NCBI GenBank assembly: GCA_021234155.1
Contig: JAJEKV010000046.1
Span: 4,564,665 to 4,628,664, forward strand
DNA length: 64,000 bases
Origin: Isoetes taiwanensis
Taxonomy: Eukaryota > Streptophyta > Lycopodiopsida > Isoetales > Isoetaceae
Direction of reading: 5' to 3'
Under the pieces are notes generated by a model. It saw only the letters and a list, made by a program, of their open reading frames with translations. It did no database searches and was not told the origin of the DNA. A program made the translations under genes and the position numbers. Within the stretch, counting starts at the first letter, position 1. Each line of letters opens with the position of its first letter. Shown piece after piece: positions 44,766 to 57,100 of the stretch.

Positions 44766-47700
44766 AACCATCCCAGCCTTAAACGAGAGTTCCGCATAAA
44801 AATAAATTGATCGCGAACTGACACTAGTAAAATTGCAACAGAAGCAACCCTAATGCAGGAAGAAAGGATCATGGCATATGACTCTAGGAAAATGAATGAC
44901 GCTGAGACACGCCACCCGACCCATGATAGAATGCTTGTATCCACGGCCACTATGGAAGAAGCATCCTCTTCCTACGCCGGGACACAATGCTTGCATTCAT
45001 TTAGTTAATTAAATGTAATTAAATGGGTGGTTCCCTAATAACTATCTTTACATAAAAAAATGAACTAACATAGTGTGGACCGGGCAGCCAATAGAATGAC
45101 AAAACGGCAGGAGGATCGCACTGTGAAAGGACTTGTAGCGCATGGACCGCTAGAACATGCTATAAGAGAAGAAGAAGAATTGAAACATTGAGATATGCTT
45201 AAGCTATAATGACATGTCTAAAGTAGGGCATTAACTAATCGCCTTGCTTACTCAAATGATAAGAATCTAATTGTACCTTAATATAATTCTTGTAATTGTA
45301 ATTTTGATTAAATGAGTTCAGCAAGGGTCATGCAGGTTTCCAAGATGGGGAGACTCGCAATGCTGTGGATAATATCAACTCAAGGTGGGAAGAATGTGAC
45401 GTTCCAGCATATTATACAGAGTGAATACATATATCATATTGCCACATCATTGGTACATGTCAACCCCAACGATATGTACACGACAATTGTATAGTGTTGT
45501 ACCCTAAAATACAACCCCTGGAACCATTAACATGTCCCAAATAACATGTGCACATAACCCACCCATTGCCACGTGGCATAGCCCTAAGTGACCTTTTTAG
45601 ATTCCAACACTAAAAACGTCATGTTAAAAACGCCTAGAACCCTAAACGTGTCCCTTTTAAATTCCAGTATCCAGAGCTCGCATTGCACCAGAGACAGATC
45701 CATTCCGACTTGCCAACGCCTGTGGAGCTTGTTTTCCCAAGACAATCGCCAAGACTCGACCATCTAGAGCCATCCCGACGGCATGGACATCGTCCGAGGA
45801 CTTGGAGCAAGCCAAGGATTTGGTATGTGGTTGATCTGATATGCAATATCGGCTTCCCGACTGGCACTAGGCCGAGTTTGCATCTTTTCTTAGCCTTAGA
45901 GGGCCTCTAGATCCCCAGATCTCCGCCTCTAACGAACGAACATAACCATGTATGTTAGAGTAGATAGATTAGATCTTTATTCTGTTATTTTAGTTCATTG
46001 GATGATATTGTATTACTCTGTGTGCACCACTTGTGTATTGGGAAGGGGGATAGAGACCCAGAGCCTTTGTAAATGATATTCCTAAAGTAACCTCATTAGT
46101 ACCCAGTTAATGCGGCGTATGCATAGGCGCCCGCCTGGCTGTGGATGGCAGGGTTAGACCAACGGATAAGGAAGGTTCGTCCAACTCCAGTTGATCCCTC
46201 TAGTGTGTAGTGATGGCCGGAGAACATTGTGGGCTAGGCCTAACATTTTGCCACTGAGTGTGGGCAAGGTATGCTCGACACCTCCTAGGTGATGCGTCGC
46301 CTCAGTGGGTTCAAGTCATAGACGAGCAGTGGCTCTCTAGCTTGCATGTAGTTGGCATGGACCTTCTGGAGGCCCCTCCTGCCTCATCGGGACTGGGGAG
46401 ATGCAACCCAGTAGTCATCCTTCTGACTATGCACTCGGCAGGTTATGGTCACATCCCTAATACTTTTCAGCCTATCTGCAACGTATGCACAAGAGGGGCG
46501 AACAACGGCCATGTTCTTATACCAGCCAAATCCATTTTCCATGAATTCTGTCTGCATTGACTTCTGGAGACCCAAGTCGTCAGTCGATCCCCATGAGTCT
46601 GAGCCTTGAGTAGGATTTCCCTTCTTTGTTGATGTTACTGATATTGTTGTTCGGATGTTATGCTATGGTGAGCCACCCTTCGAGGTGGATATGTATTTTA
46701 TGTGATGCCATGTGCTTATATTTTATGCGCTTCCGCAGCTAGGTAGACCCCGAGGGAGACGGAACGAATGACACGTCTATTCCTCCCTGTTGGGTTCTTG
46801 CCCGCCATCAAGAACCCGATGATAGGTAGAAGAACCCGATGATAGCGAGTATGTGCTGACACGAGGGATGAACTCCAGTTTTATACATGCGGGGCACTGT
46901 ATAAGAGCAGGGGACGTCACAGATGGTCATCATAAGCTAAATTGGTGTTGTTAGGACAAAGGATGCAAGGTTTTTGTTATGAAAGGATATAATGTTCTTG
47001 TTATGTATGCCTTGTTACTTGATAGTCCAGATCTCAAGGTGTAAGACGCTAGAGCGGGTGTTGAAGGAAAAGGATATCGGGATTTCAATCCCAAACTGAG
47101 GAAGTATTTTGAAGACAAACTCTATTTCTGGATGCAGATCGGGATACATAAATCCTCCATTTGCAGGATTTTACTAGTCTTGGCCCAAATGAACTGGATC
47201 AAATGAAAGTTCGAGAACACTCATGACGTTTTAGCCATCATCACTCTAAATGGGGGGTTGAATTTCTGAAGTTGGATGTTTTTGAATTTGTTCTGAACTT
47301 CTCCTGCTACTATTTTGGTTCATCTTAAGTACTCAAGTATTTCTGAAACTTAAATATCTGTTTTGGTTCTTTAAAGGATCAAATTCCCTCTTTATAAGAG
47401 GTGATCTATTGGTGATCTTCATCCACTATCTTGGTCTCTACAATTTTATATATTGTCATGTCGCTTTTCATACATGTAATATAACAACTTGTTTCTCCAC
47501 AAAATAATATCTATCTTTGCTAACATATCCCAATTTTTGAAAATGTTTCCATCGGGCCTTTTGCTAACATACCACGCTTTTGAAAACCTTTCCATCGGGC
47601 TTTGCTAACATATCCCAGCTTCTTGAAAATCTTTCAATCGGGCCTTTGCTAACATGCTAAAAGGATTGCTAAAAAAGTGTAACACTAGAATATCATCACA

Positions 47701-48227
47701 ATGTTAACGACATGTCAAGAAAGACTATAGCTAAAGGATTGTGAACAACTAAGTGTAACACTAGAATATCATCACAATGTAAGGAGCAATTGGTCGATTA
47801 ATCGGCTATTTTCAATGCATTAGGATTGCTTCCTTTTACTCTCCTTTCCATCAAAAAGTTGAATTTGCTAAAACAAACATGCTTGGGATTAAGGAAGTAA
47901 CTAAATAGTTCATTGGTTCATGGAAGCATCAAATTGGTAAGCAACCTCATGTATTTGTTTGCCGTTGCACTTTGAATTTCAGGTTAGTTTGGGTGAGTTG
48001 CATTATGCTTTTGAATTTCAAGTTAGTTTAGGTGAGTTGCATTATGACTTTCCCTCCTGTTGTGTTTCCTATAAAAGCCATACTATCTACTAGAGTCGCA
48101 TCTTAGACCTATATTTAGTGCAAAGAAACATGCAGCAGAACACAAGAGTATCAAATTTGAGAACATATAGCACCAAGTTGCTTTACAATTTATACGTATG
48201 TGCTTTATTGTACGTAATTTATATTGC
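44766..48227. other. Repeat-rich, gene-free region
   Basis: No gene is supported. It contains an LTR-like segment (45495-46245), a repeated AGAACCCGATGATAG (46812-46850), and tandem repeats at 47518-47660 (about 48-bp units with TTTCCATCGGGCCTT), 47660-47783 (two copies of AGTGTAACACTAGAATATCA) and 47970-48046 (two 38-bp units with AATTTCAAGTTAGTTTAGGT). A plus-strand ORF at 46258-46560 has no recognisable motif. Confidence 0.45.
45495..46245. repeat. Candidate LTR
   Basis: It starts TGTTGTACCC and ends GGCCTAACA, a TGTTG...AACA arrangement of about 750 bp lying downstream of the plus-strand Ty3 remnant. No second copy, target duplication, or adjacent polypurine tract is seen, so the call is weak. 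Confidence 0.25.
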
Positions 48228-50087
48228 TCAAGGCTTAACAGCATAATGATGTATTTGAATATTTTCCACACCAAGTTTCTTAAAGTTTCCATCATTCCGC
48301 CTCCTATAAAAGTCACCCCAATTATATGGCTGATAATGTGCATCATTCTCATTAAGAAGAGCAGGAACTGGAGAAATCCATGTCTCATAACTAGGATTAA
48401 AAACAACGGGCATGAGAATCTCTCGCTTTCTTTGTTAACGACAACTCGATGTTCAACACTTACATATTTGTCATTGCTCCAAACCTATAAGCATAAACAA
48501 TAAGAATAAGATAGTTAAATAGTACTTTTTACGTCATACCACATGGCAATATCCAAAAGGAAGTGCAAAACAGTTTTCCAAAGGAACAGAAAGGCAGCAA
48601 ACCTGAAAAATATCTCCCACATTGATGACAAATGCATTTCTATGTGGTTTAACTCTTATCCACTGCCCATCTTTACGCTTTACCTCAAGACCACCAACTT
48701 CATCCTGTACCAATACTGTTAAGGCTCCAGAATCCGTATGCCTGCTTACTCCAAGAACCAAGTCAGGGCTGGACATTTTGCATAGTAGTTCAGCCTCATC
48801 AATGTAGTATCCTCTTCAAAATAGAGGTTAAAATATGTAGCTGGCAATCCAAGACTCTCGGATAGTAATTCCAAGAGCTTAAATGCCAGTTCTTCTGTTG
48901 CAGCTGCCCATCTCTTTGCATGTTTTCTACATAAACAAAGAAAATTCATCATGAAAGAACTAGCAGGATTTTTTCTGGTGTCATCATTGGAAGTAGAATC
49001 TCATGTCCTGCTTTTTAACAAAATATCAAGCCTATTGAAAAGGTAATAAGAAAGAGTCTTGCATGTCTAGTAAGTAGCTTGCCTTGATATAGACCTCTAG
49101 GAGAATCACAGCATAACCAGCCTATAACCAGCCCATGCATTTGTAACCCTCTCTAATCTATCTATTGCGTGAGTTTATTGTAGTTTCATTTGTCTTGATA
49201 TAGCAAAGTTATTGCATTTTTTTTTCCAAACCAGCATAGCAATAACAGGAAAATTCTAGCTCACAAACTAAGAAGCAGAAGATTCTTTTTAAGATGTCTG
49301 ATCTCCAAATTTCCTGACCTCGCTTCATACTAGAGCTTATGAGGAGCTAAAATACCAATGTCATTATAATGGGTGCCATCCTTGCGCAGGGGCCATGCTA
49401 ATCTCTGTATTGTTCCAATGTTGTGATACATTATGACACAGTTCATGTGCCAAGGCAATCCCTAGTATAAGACCTTAAGCTAATACCAAAAGCTAATTGA
49501 GGAAGCTATATGATCATTCAACTAAACAAACATGTAAAAACTCAAAAAATCTTAATGGTGATTGCTTTTAAATGAACCAGATAAACAATGTCTCACCTGA
49601 ATCCTGATGGAGCGCCCGGCCATTGATTTTCAAACTCTTCTAATCCATCTCCGTTGGGAATTTTCACTTGGCCTCGAGGCACAAAATCAAACACCTCCTT
49701 CCAATCACGCACATTCTTTGTATGTTCTGTATCGTAGTAGCCTAAAGGATTTTCAAAGCTCCTCCGGACCTTACCTTTTTCCTCCACGGGTAAATAAAAA
49801 ACTCTTTAGCTACATGTTCTAGCTCTTGGAGCAGACCCAAGTCGACTCCATGATTTATGACTTGAAAAATCCCCATTCAGCAGCGGCAGTGCCCACCTGA
49901 GCTACGATTTTCTGCCTGGAATTTGATTGAATGAAATTTCGCCCAAATCGATGACTGGAATGCTGTTATCAATCTGCTCAATTTGGGCATGGTTAGGATT
50001 CGGCCGATGTTCTAGTGGGAGGACAAAGGCAGGATCGATGGCAGCTAGCACCATATTTGTGTATGTTTGTGTTTGGGTTCCACTCAT
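48228..50087 (-). pseudogene. 2-oxoglutarate/Fe(II)-dependent dioxygenase, frameshifted
   Basis: A plant 2OGD of the DOXC class, a soluble oxygenase using Fe(II), 2-oxoglutarate and O2; the substrate is unknown. Three exons: 50087-49597, 48926-48603, 48484-48228, all GT-AG. Exon 1 has SIPVIDLGEIS, VAQVGTAAAEWGFF, then VRRSFENPLGYYDTEHTKNV and RDWKEVFDF. Exon 2 has SRHTDSGALTVL (Fe ligands His and Asp) and VGGLEVKRKDGQWIRV. Exon 3 has VSVEHRVVVN (third Fe ligand) and RFS-MPVVFNPSYETW (2OG-binding Arg and Ser). Five single-base deletions break the frame: near 49915, 49875, 49808, 48762 and 48414. There are otherwise no nonsense changes and splice sites are intact. Either a young pseudogene or consensus errors. 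Confidence 0.85.
49368..49423 (-). pseudogene. U6 snRNA fragment inside the 2OGD intron
   Basis: On the minus strand: ACATTGGAACAATACAGAG, ATTAGCATGGCCCCTGCGCA, AGGATGGCACCC. This is the highly conserved middle of U6, including the A-C-A-G-A-G box, with a 3-nt deletion directly after ACAGAG and substitutions such as GGCACCC for GACACGC. The 5' stem and 3' end are missing. It lies in intron 1 (48927-49596), same strand as the gene. Confidence 0.88.
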
Positions 50088-50509
50088 TCATATGTGAAGA
50101 GGACAAAATGTCTATGATACAATGTATATAGTCATATATTTAGTTTTGCTTATCCCCCGTGTACTATCCAGTGCCACGTCTGCGCTTATGCTGGGCCGAT
50201 ATGCTCGATAACTGGACATTTAGGATTTGCCCACAAGTTATGGGGTTTTGCGTTTGCATGTAGAAGTGACACACGGCCACCCTAAAGTGGTTAGTTGCGT
50301 GCAACATTCCGATATCCCAAGCGCCCCTGTGTGTGAGTACTTACTGCATCTAATTCTCGTTGCTGTACTACATTTTCAGCTTTACGAGTCCGATGGCTTT
50401 GAAGATTTCCTTTCTTTGAACGTTATATGAAGGCCCAACTGATATATCAAATTCTCCATTGATACATTCTGTTATTTTTGCCTCCCAGTTCGTCCATACC
50501 TGAAAAAAC
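50088..50509. promoter_or_regulatory. Shared divergent upstream region of 2OGD and HMT
   Basis: The two start codons face away from each other across 422 bp. The region must hold both promoters. I cannot pick out TATA boxes with confidence; AATGTATATAGTCATATATT near 50120-50140 is a candidate for the minus-strand gene. Confidence 0.5.
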
Positions 50510-52845
50510 ATGGGTTCTGAATCAGTTTGTTGCGCAAACAAGCTGGAAGAGTTTCTGAACCAAGCTGGAGGGTGCTTGATCTTGGATGGAGGATTTGCAA
50601 CTCAGCTTGAAAGTCTTGGAGCAGATCTTAACGACCCTTTGTGGAGTGCTTTATGTCTGATTACCATGCCACACCTCATTCAAAGGGTGAGTTGGTAATA
50701 ATAGAGTGGATTCTTTTATAATTTTAAATCTACTGTTATATGTTTATACGGTTATATGTTGAAATCAGGTCCATATGGATTACCTTGAAGCAGGAGCAGA
50801 TATAATAATATCCCTCGTCATATCAAGTAAGTTTCAAGATGTTTCACTGTTTGGGTACTAGAATCTGTATAGAACTGCTATATTATAAAAAGGCATAAAT
50901 GAGTAAGTAGAATTCATGTTATCAGGAATTCATAGTTGCCAGTTTTTTCCAAATCATGTAAATATAATGCTTTTTTACATCTTGAAATTAAGCATAGTTT
51001 ATAAACAATGCTTGGTGAAATGCGCAAATAGAGATTTATATCATGGCAAGCTTGTTCAATTTTGTAGACATGCCTGTCTCTAACATGAAAGAAGCGCCAG
51101 AATTTAAAAGGAATTTTTATTAGAGTTTTAGGACTTACCTAAAGGGAGTTCAATGCTATCTCGTTTTAAGGTAAAGAGGTTTGTTTGCTAAAAGCTACAT
51201 CTTTTTTTTTTTTGTTAAGCGGATATTCTTCCTGAAAAGTTTTTGGTTAGACCCTTTGAAAAGAATTATTTTGATATAAAAAAATCAATTGCTTATTATG
51301 GTGGATACCAACCTTTTGGCCATTTTCAACATATTAATGATAAAAGTGTTTTATTATTTGCCTGATGGTAATTTGCTTATAATGATGAGAAATTCATGGT
51401 CGTTGTCATTATTATTAATAGTTATGCTCATTGTATCAATTTGGCCTTTTTTACAGGCAACCTTGGAAGGCTTTGCAGCAAAAGGGTTATCACGAGAAGA
51501 GGGAGAGGCATTGTTAAAGAAAAGTGTCTTTTTAGCATGCGAGGCGCGTGATCAGTTTTGGAACAAGTATCAGACAAAGCTACGTACAAATCCTACCTCA
51601 ACAATGATATATCACCGTGCCCTAGTAGCTGCTTCAATAGGAAGTTATGGAGCATATCTTGCTGATGGATCCGAATACAGGTTATTCTCCACACATTACA
51701 ACTATAAGTATTTTAAGGTTGTGAGACCATTACACTTCTTTTTCGGTTCCACATGTGACCTTCCTGATTGTTTAGGTAAAGAAAGCTTAGGAACAGAGAT
51801 GATAGAAAGCAAATATTAGCAAATCCTCATACCTGTAATAAAGTTTATAGTTGTATGCACTTATTTCTGTTACTCCTTGGCTGTTTTTCCACTATCTAGC
51901 ATAATCCATATGCCTGTAGTAAATTTAGAAGTGCTGTATTCAATTATAACTTTTACTCCCTGGCTGTTCTTCAACATAGTGGAAATTATGGGCCGGATGT
52001 TTCACTTGATAAGTTAAAGGAATTCCATCGGCGACGGCTGCAAATTCTGTCATCCTCTGGAGCAGACATCCTTGCATTGGAAACTATTCCTTGCAAAATT
52101 GAAGCACAAGTAAGCTGTTAATTCTTAACATATATGAGTAATTAAAATGGTTTGTTACATTGTATTTGGCATAATGGTCTGTTTGTTTGGTTATCAGGCA
52201 CTTATTGAGTTGTTAGATGAAGAAAACGTCCAGATTCCTACATGGCTCTCTTTTAATTCTAAGGATGGGACTAATGTTGTCTCAGGAGATTCATTTCATG
52301 AATGTGTGTCACTGATTGAGAAGTCTGATAAGATAGCTGCTGTTGGCATTAATTGTACACCTCCCCGGTTCATCCATGGACTAATACTCATCGCTCAAAG
52401 GTATAAATAGACACAATCTATGTAACAGATTTATAGTTTAGTATATTGTCCATCCAATGCAATGTAGCTTAAACTTGCTGCAAGATTATGTTGGGCATTG
52501 AAGGTTCTGCTCATTAAAGTTTCTTTGTAGGCAACTTCTAAACCTATAGTTATTTATCCAAATAGTGGAGAAACATGGGACGGGGAAACAAAGCGATGGA
52601 TGGTAATATCTTTGGCTATTATCTACAGTTTATGTTTGTTTATTATCATTAGTTTGATAAGCATTATCTGACTGAACTTCTATTGAACAGGCGTCGACGG
52701 GAGTCTCAGATGAGGATTTTGTATCCTATGTGCCCAAATGGATTAAAGCTGGAGCATCACTTGTTGGAGGGTGTTGTCGAACCACTCGAATACTATCTTA
52801 GCAATCAATAGGACCCTGCGAAAAGACAATTTTATTTGTTTGTAG
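50510..52845 (+). pseudogene. HMT: Homocysteine S-methyltransferase, frameshifted
   Basis: HMT transfers methyl from S-methylmethionine (or AdoMet) to homocysteine, making methionine in the cytosol. Exons: 50510-50686, 50769-50826, 51457-51680, 51980-52109, 52198-52400, 52531-52602, 52691-52845. Visible motifs: LDGGFATQLESLGADLNDPL at the N-terminus, VHMDYLEAGADIII, ADGSEYRGNYG-type junction (S-G-N-Y-G), LALETIPCKIEAQ, and the zinc ligands in VGINCTPPRF and GGCCRTT. Three single-base changes disturb the frame: an extra C near 50812, a missing base at the exon end 52400, and a missing A near 52790. With the last uncorrected the stop is TAG at 52799; otherwise it runs to 52845. Family assignment is secure, functionality is not. 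Confidence 0.9.
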
Positions 52846-53361
52846 ATAACGGATAATGACCAACCAAATATGCATCGCCTTATTATGGTCGATTAGAAAA
52901 TTAGATACAAGTTCTTTTGGGATAAGGATAAGGCCTTCATCCAGGGTTGGCATTAGCCAACGTGTGGATTTGATGTGGTTCGAGGTGAAATTTATATTGG
53001 AGGATCAATTTTATGTTGGCAAGTTTGAAGACACTGGTGAATATGTTGTCGGTCTTCTTGTTGGGTTGTGAAGCGCCATCGCCTTGTGAGAGCACCGCTA
53101 TAGCCAAAGCGTGGTAACTGGCATAGCCAAAGCTCGATTCGATGGTCTGAACAGAGTGGGGGTGGGCTCGATCTGCAAAAGGGTTGTCGCAGTAGATCAA
53201 AATCTGGCAGAAGAGGCTTCGCATCTACACAGCTGAGCTCAAAGCAGAATAAATCAGGAGTGTGTTGGGCGGCAATACATGTCTGATAAAAAAACCCAAG
53301 CCTTTAGCTTTTCCCTTGGCAAAGGGGTCCGATTTTGGGGGCGGCAAGAGTCTGGCGTATT
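52846..53361. other. HMT 3' flank
   Basis: Short ORFs only. No repeat or recognisable gene is seen. Confidence 0.4.
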
Positions 53362-53514
53362 AGATAATTTCCGGACGGAGGAATTCGCCGGAAAATTTCG
53401 AGGCGGCGCGTTATCGAGGCGGCGCACGAGCGGCGGAGCCGCGAGTGCGCCGCCGAGGCTGGCGGCTCCGCCGAGAAACTTTTACCGGCGGAATTCCGAC
53501 CGCCGGAAATTAAC
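53362..53514. mobile_element. GC-rich foldback sequence
   Basis: The outer arms TAATTTCCGGACGGAGGAAT and ATTCCGACCGCCGGAAATTA are inverted repeats, followed inward by CGCCGGAAAA with TTTTACCGGCG. The inner stem is GGCGGAGCCGC (53432-53442) with GCGGCTCCGCC (53462-53472). A GC-rich hairpin in AT-rich surroundings suggests a small foldback transposon; no target duplication is established. Confidence 0.65.
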
Positions 53515-53800
53515 AAACGTAATAAACTTTTGCTGAAATTACGTACCGTAAAAATTTTCCGGCAGATTTTTGTGGCAGAAACTTTTGTTCAACGGCTATG
53601 GCGGAGAAGAGAGAAGGAAGAAACAGCGATGGCAAGGCGGAATTTGTTTTTGGTTTTTTTCCCAACATATGATATCTCTATGATTTGCCATGATTTGGTT
53701 CATTTCGGCTGCTCAAAAAGAAAAGGGGCCGATTTCTAATTTCTAACAATTAGCATGTGCATCGAGAGTGTTCTTTTTTGTTTGCAAGGAAGAAACAACG

Positions 53801-54007
53801 ATGGGCAAGGATATGGCAGAGATATGGAATATGGATATGGAGATATGGATATGGCAGAGATATGGATATGGTAGATAAACAATGGGATATCCGTTTCAAC
53901 GGATATGGAAGAAATGGCTTGAAACAGCGATGGGCTAGGCTAGGCAGAGAAGATAGAAGGAAGAAATGGCTCTGAAACAGCGATGGGCTAGGCTAGAGCA
54001 GAGAAGA
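53801..54007 (+). repeat. GGATAT-type minisatellite and tandem CAGCGATGGGC units
   Basis: GGATATGG and AGATATGG units repeat through about 53876. Then TTGAAACAGCGATGGGCTAG begins at about 53919 and recurs as CTGAAACAGCGATGGGCTAG at about 53970. Weaker relatives lie near 53621 and 53790. Confidence 0.75.
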
Positions 54008-54101
54008 AGGATGAGTGCCGGATCTAGGCAACGAAACTGCCAGAATCGAATGCAAAATGCAAATGCAAAAGCTTGAAACAGAGGTGCTTGCAAAAAACAG
54101 A

Positions 54102-54121
54102 GCGGAGCGGCGCCGCTCCGC
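54102..54121. repeat. Perfect 20-bp palindrome
   Basis: GCGGAGCGGCGCCGCTCCGC, self-complementary over its full length, in AT-rich surroundings. Confidence 0.9.
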
Positions 54122-57100
54122 GAAACCTGCAAGATATTCTGCCTTATAAAAATGACAGATTTTGACAGTAATTTCAAGCAAACGTTTATTACGGTTTGGA
54201 TCCACCCCTAAACTCTTATACATTATTCAATACTCGCTACCCATCCTACTCGCTTTTTTTTTTAATAAAACAAAAAAGGAGCAAGAGCGAATTGAAGCCC
54301 GATCCAATACGATTTGCATATGGCAACCCTCAAACTCAAATGGCAGGACTAAAGAAGATGAGCACAGAAAAACACAACAAGGAAGAGCACAGAAAAACAC
54401 AAAAGTCAACAGAGAAGCAATTCCTCACAAAAATTGAACCCCTAGATGATTAAACCAATTCTCTCAAAACACCTCCAACTTCTTGCTTCCACAATCGATG
54501 CTCTGACAACAATTGCGTAAGAAAAACCCTCTCGACGGGCACAACCAAGAAACACTTACAATAAAAAATTTCATCCTTGAGGGATATCATATGCTGCATG
54601 TAAGACAAATGCCCAATCCGCACATATCTTCAACTAGATAAATGAGGCACAAATCTTCAACTGCACAAAGCCCGGGGCCGCACAAATCTCCAACCGAGTT
54701 TCCACCGCGGGACCGCAATCTCACGATTCTAACCGCGATGACAAAACTTTGTTTACGTATAAGTTGCAAACCGGCAAAGATTATTCAAACCTCTCGATCC
54801 AAACTAGCACCGTGGATTTATGAAATTTCAAAGGTACCGCAGATCTATCACATCATCACGATTTTGCCTGCCGTGAGAGGCAAATAAGGCTTTCAAAGAC
54901 GCTCTAAAAATTGTTGCCTCTACATCCCAACCGTCCATACAAAACCATTGCAAAAAGTAACCCAACTGACGGGTTATCACAAAAAAAACAAAACAAAAAC
55001 AAAAAACAAAAAAAAACAAAAACAAAACAGCGTAAAGGCGTGCTTGGGGCAAAGGATTAGATTAATTTGGCTAGTTTAAATCCAAAGATTAGTTTTTATG
55101 AGAACAACATCAAGGGACATCCAAAAACTGCGGTGTTTTTGGCAAATATTAGGCATGTTTCTTTATTTGGCAAGGTTGGCCGCTCTTTAGGGTGAGATTC
55201 CATCGACGCACATTTTACGCTGCCTCTCGTTACACCGAATCGTCCGCCCTAAGAAAAAATGAAACCGCCTCGCCGATTCCACTACAAAGATTGCCTCTCG
55301 GCTGAATTCAAGTCGTGGAGCAAATCCATCCGTGGGTGTTGAGGAGCACCACAAAGATCTAGGTCCGTAATTTCTCCCCAATCAATTGTTCTGGGTCCAT
55401 CCCCGATAGTTATCCAAATAGCTTTGTGGCTTCCCAGCCTCTCCCCCAATGCTCCATATCATCTCCCCAAATCTAAAGTACCACGCTCGTGGAATCACTT
55501 CAAGCTTATTACACTTCACACAGTAAATGCAATTACAATTTTGGGATTTTAAGATAATGCCCTCAAAAGTTTCTAACATATGTAGGTAGTGATTTTTGTC
55601 ATTTTGAACATCCTTATAAAAAGAAAGTAATTGTGGCCTTCATCATTTGAAGTCATTGGTGATTCTTGGTTGGTAGTGGCAATGCAAGGATTTTCAAAAG
55701 CAGATGACACAAAACTATGGTATTTCTGGTGCAAACGTATATAATTTGGAGACTTCTTTGATGCATCAATATCTTTATCTAAAATATTCATGCGCAGATC
55801 ATGTATCATGGTCTATCTATCTTATTTGGCGTTCTTCTCCGTCTGTAAAGCATTCTAAGTGAACATTTTGAAAGACCATGTTTAATGCAAGAATATAACC
55901 TCTAAAGGAAAAAGCTTCCTAAACATGAGATAGTCACATCCTTAGCAAGAATTGTCCTTGCATAAAGAAGAATCAATCTGTACTTAACAAAAATCGAGCC
56001 ACAAAAGAAATAAGGGATTTTTTTTTAAGGGACTAGATTTTGCCAAGTCAATTTACGTGAAAGAACCTTCTGGGAAAGAAGAATTCCTGCAAAAAACCTA
56101 AACCTCTTAGAAGGTTACACATTTGGTCTTTAATGGGCATTGAACTGTTTTCTTTGTGGAGATAGCTTTGGACGCAGTTCAAGCTTGATTTATCACATTT
56201 GTAAAGTTGGTTTGCAAAGTGATTTGAAAATACCAATGACAATTGTAACAAACTCAATTTGATAAATCAATGTTGTGCTCAATACAACATCGACATTTAT
56301 ACATAAAAATATAAATTAATGGTTGAAAAATAAGACAAAAACAACGTGGCACAAATTGCGCTCAGGATCTATTTGCAAAGGTATTGTCGACTTTGCCTAG
56401 CATAAGCCACAAAAGCATCCGATTTCAATTTTGACAATTGTGCTATTTGCTTGTTTTGGTGTTTTATTAGCCGTAATATATAAGATGCAACTAATAGCTT
56501 CTAAAGCTCAAGCTTTTTCTAACCCTCAAGATATCACAAGGCAATGAATCGCTTTGTAACACAATCGGTGTTGCAGAGGCGAGAAGGTGAACACGATATT
56601 GCGTAGTATTGGAGAGGTTTAGAAGAACACAACCGATTAATCCTTTTGCATTAATTTTGAAGTACAATAAAAGATAACTTTCAATCAAACAAGGATTTTG
56701 ATGTAAAATTCCTAGCTCACAAATTCTTGCCCAAGGTCGAAGCTTTTCTTTGTAAAAGAATGCCCCTTTATCTAATTTTAACTACTTAATTCCTCGCTCT
56801 TCTTGTCCAAGTACATTTCCTCAAGCTGACCTCTCCTACCAAAGCAATTCTTGCAATATGTAATCCCGATCCATAAGCTAGAAGTTTAACATGTCTAGTC
56901 CAATTTGAATAATGTTGATAGAATCAAGAACATCAATAGTTGTTGTACTTTGATGTTCAAAGAGGCAAGAAAAGTGAAACATGACAACAGATCTAGATGT
57001 TGGCTCATGGAGATCTCTCTCGAAGCAAGTTAATTGAGACTATTAACATTTCTCCATACATGTAAAACCCGATTCATTAATATCATGGATGCAATACAAA

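Noticed and set aside
45495-46245. Solo LTR
   Set aside because: TG...CA ends are present but there is no target duplication and no partner, so it is listed only as a weak candidate.
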